Assembly (NCBI GenBank): GCA_964496495.1
Contig: CAZBZU010000014.1
Location: 3,577 to 67,576 of the forward strand
Direction: 5' to 3'
Source of the DNA: JASBRS01 sp964496495
GTDB lineage: Bacteria > Deinococcota > Deinococci > Deinococcales > Trueperaceae
DNA length: 64,000 bases
The notes under the pieces are model-generated. The model did not search any database. It was not told where the DNA came from and saw only the letters and a list, made by a program, of their open reading frames with translations. Below are positions 61,500 through 64,000 of the stretch, in pieces. The position numbers and the translations under genes were made by a program. Each line of letters opens with the position of its first letter. The first letter of the stretch is position 1.

Positions 61500-63215
61500 A
61501 TGAGGCGACTCCTGATCCTCGTGGCGCCCCCGGTGTTCTGGCTGGCGTACGTGGTGGACTTTCCCTACCTCTACCTGCACATGGGGGACCAATCCCGGCT
61601 GGTAGCCCTGGGGCTGGTGGCCGTGACCGCCTGGTTGTGGGGGCTGCCGGGAGGGCTGCTGCACGGCGCGGCCGGGCTGGTGCTGAGCGACGGCCTGGCG
61701 AGCGTGATGCACACCGGCGCCTTCTCGCTGCCAATGCTCGCGGGCAGCGACGACGTGTTCAAGGTGCTGGCATTCACCGGCGCCGGCCTCGGCTTCGGCT
61801 ACCTGAGGACCGTGCGCGACCAGATGGAGCACCATCGCAGCGCCTTCGAGATGGCGCAGCTCGACCCGCTCACCGGCCTGCTCAACCGGGCCGGGTTCCA
61901 TGAACGGCTCAACGACGTGCTGCTGCAGGCGCGCGAGGAGGGCACGCTGGTCGCCTTCCTGTTCGTGGACCTGGACCGCTTCAAGTTCGTCAACGATACC
62001 TACGGCCACGAGGTGGGCGACGCCCTGCTCAAGGCGGTCGGGGGCGCGCTGCGTGCCAACGTCCGCGAGTACGACCTCGTCGGCCGCCTGGGCGGCGACG
62101 AGTTCACCGTGGCGCTGCTGCGCCTCACCGATCCCCAGGACGCCACGCTGGTGGCCCGCAACCTGGTGCGCGTGCTGCGCGCGCCCATGCCCGTCGAAGA
62201 TCGCGACCTGCGCATCTCGGCCAGCGTCGGCGTGAGCATCTTCCCGCGCGACGGCGACACCGTAGAGGCGCTCACCCGCAGCGCCGACACGGCCATGTAC
62301 GAGGTGAAGGACAACGGCAAGAACTCCTTCCACTTCTCCTCGCTGGAGATGCGCTCGCGGGTCAGCCGGCGGCTGGAGCTCGAGCGCGAGCTGCGCGACG
62401 CCATCGCCGAGCAGCAGTTCGAGCTGGTCTACCAGCCGCAGGTGGAGCTGGCGACCGGCAAGCTGGTGGCGTTCGAGGCGCTGTTGCGCTGGACCAACCC
62501 CAACCTCGGCAAGGTCTCGCCCGCGGAGTTCATCCCCGTCGCGGAGGACGCCGGGTACATCGGCAAGCTCGGTCACTGGCTGCTGCGCGAGGCGTGCTTC
62601 CAGACGCGCGCCTGGCAGAAGGCGGGCCTCAAGCCTGTGCGGATGGCGGTCAACGTCTCCACCCTGCAGTTCCGCCAGTTCGGGTTCCTCGCCACCGTGC
62701 AGGGAGCGCTGGCCGACAGCGGCATCGACCCCTCGCTATTGGAGATCGAGATCACCGAGAGCGTGCTGGCCAAGGAGTACGAGCTGGCCATGGCCACCGT
62801 GACCAGGCTCGGCCGCATGGGCGTACGCACGGCCCTCGACGACTTCGGCACCGGCTACTCCTCGCTCGCCTACCTGCAGAACCTGCCCATCGCCAGCCTC
62901 AAGATCGACCAGTCGTTCGTGATGGCCATCAACCGCGCCCCCGGCATGAACACCGTGAACGCGGTGCCGATCGTGGAGGCGATCGTGGCGATGGCGCACA
63001 AGCTGCGCAAGTCGATCGTGGCGGAGGGCGTGGAGACGGAGACGCAGTGGCGCTTCCTGCAGAAGCTCGGCGTCGACTACGCCCAGGGGTTCCACTTCTC
63101 CAGGCCGCTCCGGCCCGTCAAGGCCGAGCAGCTGATGGAGCGCGCGGCGCGCCGTCTCCAGCGGCCGCCGGAGGAAGCTGGCGGCGAGGCAGCCCCGGTG
63201 TTGCTGCTCGACTAG
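61500..63215 (+). CDS. Hybrid GGDEF-EAL cyclic-di-GMP enzyme, membrane-bound
   Basis: A 571-residue protein with an N-terminal membrane region of about 100 residues (four hydrophobic segments: 4-21, 34-49, 52-68 and 88-104), then GGDEF and EAL domains. GGDEF is intact (residues 198-202) with an inhibitory RxxD site at 189-192, so diguanylate cyclase activity is possible. EAL is intact (326-328, AFEALLRW) with DDFGTGYSSLAYL and ESV motifs, so phosphodiesterase activity is also possible. It could be bifunctional or have one arm regulated. It stands alone between the small hypothetical gene, which is divergent, and gnd. Confidence 0.93.
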   Translation: MRRLLILVAPPVFWLAYVVDFPYLYLHMGDQSRLVALGLVAVTAWLWGLPGGLLHGAAGLVLSDGLASVMHTGAFSLPMLAGSDDVFKVLAFTGAGLGFGYLRTVRDQMEHHRSAFEMAQLDPLTGLLNRAGFHERLNDVLLQAREEGTLVAFLFVDLDRFKFVNDTYGHEVGDALLKAVGGALRANVREYDLVGRLGGDEFTVALLRLTDPQDATLVARNLVRVLRAPMPVEDRDLRISASVGVSIFPRDGDTVEALTRSADTAMYEVKDNGKNSFHFSSLEMRSRVSRRLELERELRDAIAEQQFELVYQPQVELATGKLVAFEALLRWTNPNLGKVSPAEFIPVAEDAGYIGKLGHWLLREACFQTRAWQKAGLKPVRMAVNVSTLQFRQFGFLATVQGALADSGIDPSLLEIEITESVLAKEYELAMATVTRLGRMGVRTALDDFGTGYSSLAYLQNLPIASLKIDQSFVMAINRAPGMNTVNAVPIVEAIVAMAHKLRKSIVAEGVETETQWRFLQKLGVDYAQGFHFSRPLRPVKAEQLMERAARRLQRPPEEAGGEAAPVLLLD

Positions 63216-63407
63216 CAAACGCTCACAGCCTGCCGGCTCCCAGCCGGCGACCCCGGCCGCGCGGGCGAAGAACCGTCCAAGGCGCCCCAGGCTCGTTAGG
63301 ATGATGCCCGGACGCCGCGCCCCGGCGCATCCGCCAGGAACCGCTCGCGTCAGCGGGCCGGCTCCCGCCGGCCGCCGCGGTGCCGCGGATGGAAAGGCAG
63401 GCGCTTC

Positions 63408-64000
63408 ATGAGCCAGGGAACTGCGGACATCGGCCTCGTCGGACTCGCCGTCATGGGCCAGAACCTGGTCCTCAACATGGAGGATCACGGCTACCGGGTG
63501 GCCGTGTACAACCGCACCCGGCAGAAGACCGACGCCTTCCTGGCGGGCCCGGCGGAGGGCCGCGGCATCGTCGGCACGCACAGCCTCGAGGAGCTGGTGG
63601 CGTCGCTGGCGCGCCCCCGCCGAGTGATGCTCATGGTCCAGGCAGGGAAGGCGGTCGACGCCGTGCTTAAGCAGCTCACGCCGCTGCTGGAGAGCGGCGA
63701 CATCGTCATCGACGGCGGCAACTCGTTCTTCGAGGACACCATCCGCAGGGAGAGCGAGCTGGCCGCTCTCGGGTTGCACTACGTCGGCACCGGGGTGTCC
63801 GGTGGGGAGGAAGGTGCACGTCACGGCCCCTCGATCATGCCGGGGGGGCCGCTCGAGGCCTGGGAGAGCGTCAAGGACGTGTTGCAGGCCATCAGCGCGC
63901 ATGTCGACGGGGAGCCCTGCTGCGACTGGTTGGGGGAGGACGGGGCCGGGCACTTCGTCAAGATGGTCCACAACGGCATCGAGTACGGCGACATGCAGCT
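63408..64000 (+). CDS. gnd: 6-phosphogluconate dehydrogenase, decarboxylating (partial)
   Basis: The first 197 residues of 6-phosphogluconate dehydrogenase; the gene runs off the window. The enzyme makes ribulose 5-phosphate, CO2 and NADPH in the oxidative pentose phosphate pathway. The NADP motif is GLVGLAVMGQNL (residues 9-20) with NRT at 36-38, typical of NADP. GVSGGEEGARHGPSIMPGG and GAGHFVKMVHNGIEYGDMQL include the substrate-binding and catalytic Lys-His-Asn residues. A TAGGAT hexamer at 63297-63302 could be a -10 box with a long leader. AAAGGCAGG precedes the ATG. Confidence 0.95.
   Translation, partial: MSQGTADIGLVGLAVMGQNLVLNMEDHGYRVAVYNRTRQKTDAFLAGPAEGRGIVGTHSLEELVASLARPRRVMLMVQAGKAVDAVLKQLTPLLESGDIVIDGGNSFFEDTIRRESELAALGLHYVGTGVSGGEEGARHGPSIMPGGPLEAWESVKDVLQAISAHVDGEPCCDWLGEDGAGHFVKMVHNGIEYGDMQ

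Overview
This is a very GC-rich, densely packed bacterial chromosome segment with about 52 supportable protein genes and no rRNA, tRNA or CRISPR array that I can see. It looks like a scaffold from a draft or metagenome assembly: it contains five runs of exactly 100 N, each flanked on both sides by the same short sequence. The best phylogenetic guess is Deinococcota, perhaps Trueperaceae-like. Support comes from outer-membrane-type proteins, frequent GTG starts, and many genes whose only promoter-like signal is a TANNNT hexamer 5-9 nt upstream of the start codon, the arrangement known for leaderless mRNAs in Deinococcus. This is inference; no marker gene settles it.

Layout. 0-4 kb: small MscS channel with a dienelactone-hydrolase-like enzyme, then a deoxyhypusine-synthase-like gene with a metallo-beta-lactamase-fold partner. 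4-9 kb (minus strand): regulator, MMPL/RND exporter, LolA-like protein and outer membrane barrel, a probable lipid-export operon. 9-12 kb: thiolase and SIS-domain protein. 11.8-21.1 kb: a DNA-repair stretch with an AlkD-like glycosylase, an AddB-like Fe-S nuclease, an AddA-like helicase without nuclease, and Ada. 21-26 kb: SRPBCC, GNAT, a GH84 O-GlcNAcase-like enzyme, a small barrel and a TipA-type MerR regulator. 26-28.4 kb: secreted protein, a Ca2+/H+ antiporter with a short Trp-rich leader ORF, and an SPW-repeat protein.

28.4-42.4 kb is a carbohydrate region: a divergent LacI regulator, a polyol/sugar ABC importer (binding protein and two permeases, no ATPase), an SDR, a zinc alcohol dehydrogenase and an aldehyde dehydrogenase that together could oxidise the imported substrate, then a GH2 beta-mannosidase and an IclR regulator. 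A MarR/VOC pair with twin palindromic operators lies between. 42.7-47.2 kb: an SbcD/YhaO-like nuclease and an SbcC/YhaN-like ATPase. 47.9-53.3 kb: a calcium-type P-type ATPase, an aldo/keto reductase and a lipoprotein. 53.6-56.8 kb: mnmH and selD (selenium for tRNA 2-selenouridine) with an antisense CPBP protease gene between. 57-64 kb: a very large BTAD/AAA/TPR regulator, a hybrid GGDEF-EAL protein and the start of gnd.

The most notable sequence-level observations are: three copies of one operator palindrome around lacI; at least eleven probable leaderless genes; the leader ORF overlapping the Ca2+/H+ antiporter start by GTGA; and the short tandem repeats at every assembly gap, where merging the duplicated contig ends keeps or restores the reading frame in all three interrupted genes.
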